From: DATAOG01 sp963753685 | Lineage (GTDB): Bacteria > Pseudomonadota > Alphaproteobacteria > Geminicoccales > Geminicoccaceae | Assembly: GCA_963753685.1 (NCBI GenBank) | Contig: CAVWDE010000019.1 | Span: 222,480 to 286,479 of the forward strand | Length of the DNA stretch: 64,000 nt | Reading direction: 5' to 3' | In this document: piece by piece, positions 63,587 through 64,000 of the stretch | Layout: the number at the start of each line of letters is the position of its first letter | Position numbering within the stretch: the first letter of the stretch is position 1 | Program-made: the position numbers and the translations under genes | The notes under the pieces: model-generated | The model's input: only the letters and a program-made list of their open reading frames with translations | The model's database searches: none | Told to the model about the DNA's origin: nothing

Positions 63587-64000
63587 CTAGAATGTGGTCA
63601 TCAATCCGCCGTCGACCACCAGCAACTGCCCGGTCATGTACCGGCAATAGGAGGAAGCGAGAAAGATGACGGTGCCGGAGACATCCTCCGGATAGCCGGT
63701 CCGGCGCAGCGGGATCTTGCCCCGCTTGACGTACCATTCGATGAAGTCCGGGGTCTCCGTCTCATCGACGCCGTTCACGATTGACATCGGCGTTCGCATG
63801 AAGCCGGGCGCGACGGCGTTGACCAGGATGTTGTACGGCCCGAGCTCCACCGCCATGGACTGCGTGTAGGCGATGATCGCGCCCTTGGCGGCGTTGTAGG
63901 AACCGACCTCGCCCGAGGAAGCGAAGCCCTGGATCGAGGCGACGCTGATGATGCGTCCGCTCTTTCGCTCCACCATGTGCGGCGCCACCAGCTTCGAGCC
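63587..64000 (-). CDS. short-chain dehydrogenase/reductase (3' part, runs off the window)
   Basis: The C-terminal 137 codons of a classical SDR: GRIISVASIQGFASSGEVGS with the catalytic Ser region, then YNAAK (Tyr-Lys pair), ILVNAVAPGFMRTPM and the end TGQLLVVDGGLMTTF. The frame is open to base 64000 (GSKLVAPHM), so the Rossmann motif lies outside. It is the first visible gene of the sugar-transporter operon and is probably a sugar or polyol dehydrogenase by context. Confidence 0.92.
   Translation of the reverse strand, partial: GSKLVAPHMVERKSGRIISVASIQGFASSGEVGSYNAAKGAIIAYTQSMAVELGPYNILVNAVAPGFMRTPMSIVNGVDETETPDFIEWYVKRGKIPLRRTGYPEDVSGTVIFLASSYCRYMTGQLLVVDGGLMTTF

Overview
The window is about 64 kb of uniformly GC-rich DNA from a bacterial chromosome. 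The gene content points to an alphaproteobacterium, probably Rhodospirillales-like (inference): a CarD-type regulator beside a 7Fe ferredoxin, the block ribF-ileS-lspA-BamF/DUF3035 lipoprotein-M16-M16-mutL, a one-gene methylmalonyl-CoA mutase, Tad-pilus TadE/TadG-like genes and hopanoid side-chain genes hpnIJKL. No rRNA gene, complete tRNA gene or CRISPR array was seen.

Layout. 0-13 kb (minus strand): core housekeeping block (carD 5' end, fdxA, mutL, paired M16 peptidases, BamF-like lipoprotein, lspA, ileS, ribF), then three tandem DUF29 paralogs and a MaoC hydratase. 13-21 kb: nitroreductase, methylmalonyl-CoA mutase, a TadG-like gene broken by an in-frame TGA with two TadE-like genes, and a 910-residue AMP-ligase/ACP/acyltransferase fusion. 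21-34 kb: accessory region starting near a 5' half of a tRNA-Ser(CGA). It holds a 1503-residue protein (class III nucleotide cyclase, STAND ATPase, membrane helix, 16 WD40 repeats) with a small exported partner, followed by a decaying response regulator/kinase/RND-efflux locus: truncated regulator, kinase fused in frame to the membrane-fusion protein, and an RND pump with a roughly 1 kb internal deletion. A fragment of a type I secretion HlyD protein lies just beyond.

34-44.7 kb: an exported Cys-containing protein diverges from an operon in which a two-component system is translationally coupled to hpnI, followed by hpnJ, hpnK and hpnL. An intact IS1380-family insertion sequence (41858-43541) separates this operon from a convergent radical SAM gene; its 4-bp target duplication contains that gene's stop codon. 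44.7-49.5 kb: degraded mobile DNA, with an IS3 remnant, a phage/plasmid-type primase-helicase broken by a frameshift and a TGA, small unknown ORFs, and two copies of a GTGCAAT...ATTGCAC palindrome flanking the segment.

49.6-59.2 kb: a peptide-type ABC transporter (binding protein, two permeases, two ATPases, all plus strand) interrupted by an overlapping minus-strand operon (creatininase-family hydrolase, ketopantoate-reductase-like enzyme, SDR, M20 peptidase). Together these look like an uptake and degradation module for an amide or peptide-like compound. 59.3-64 kb (minus): a sugar ABC transporter (Tat-exported binding protein, two permeases), an aldose-1-epimerase-like protein and a partial SDR, a likely sugar uptake/oxidation operon that runs off the window.

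Start codons were moved from the longest ORF where Shine-Dalgarno spacing, overlap or family N-termini decided the case. Homology statements rest on motif recognition only; no database was searched.
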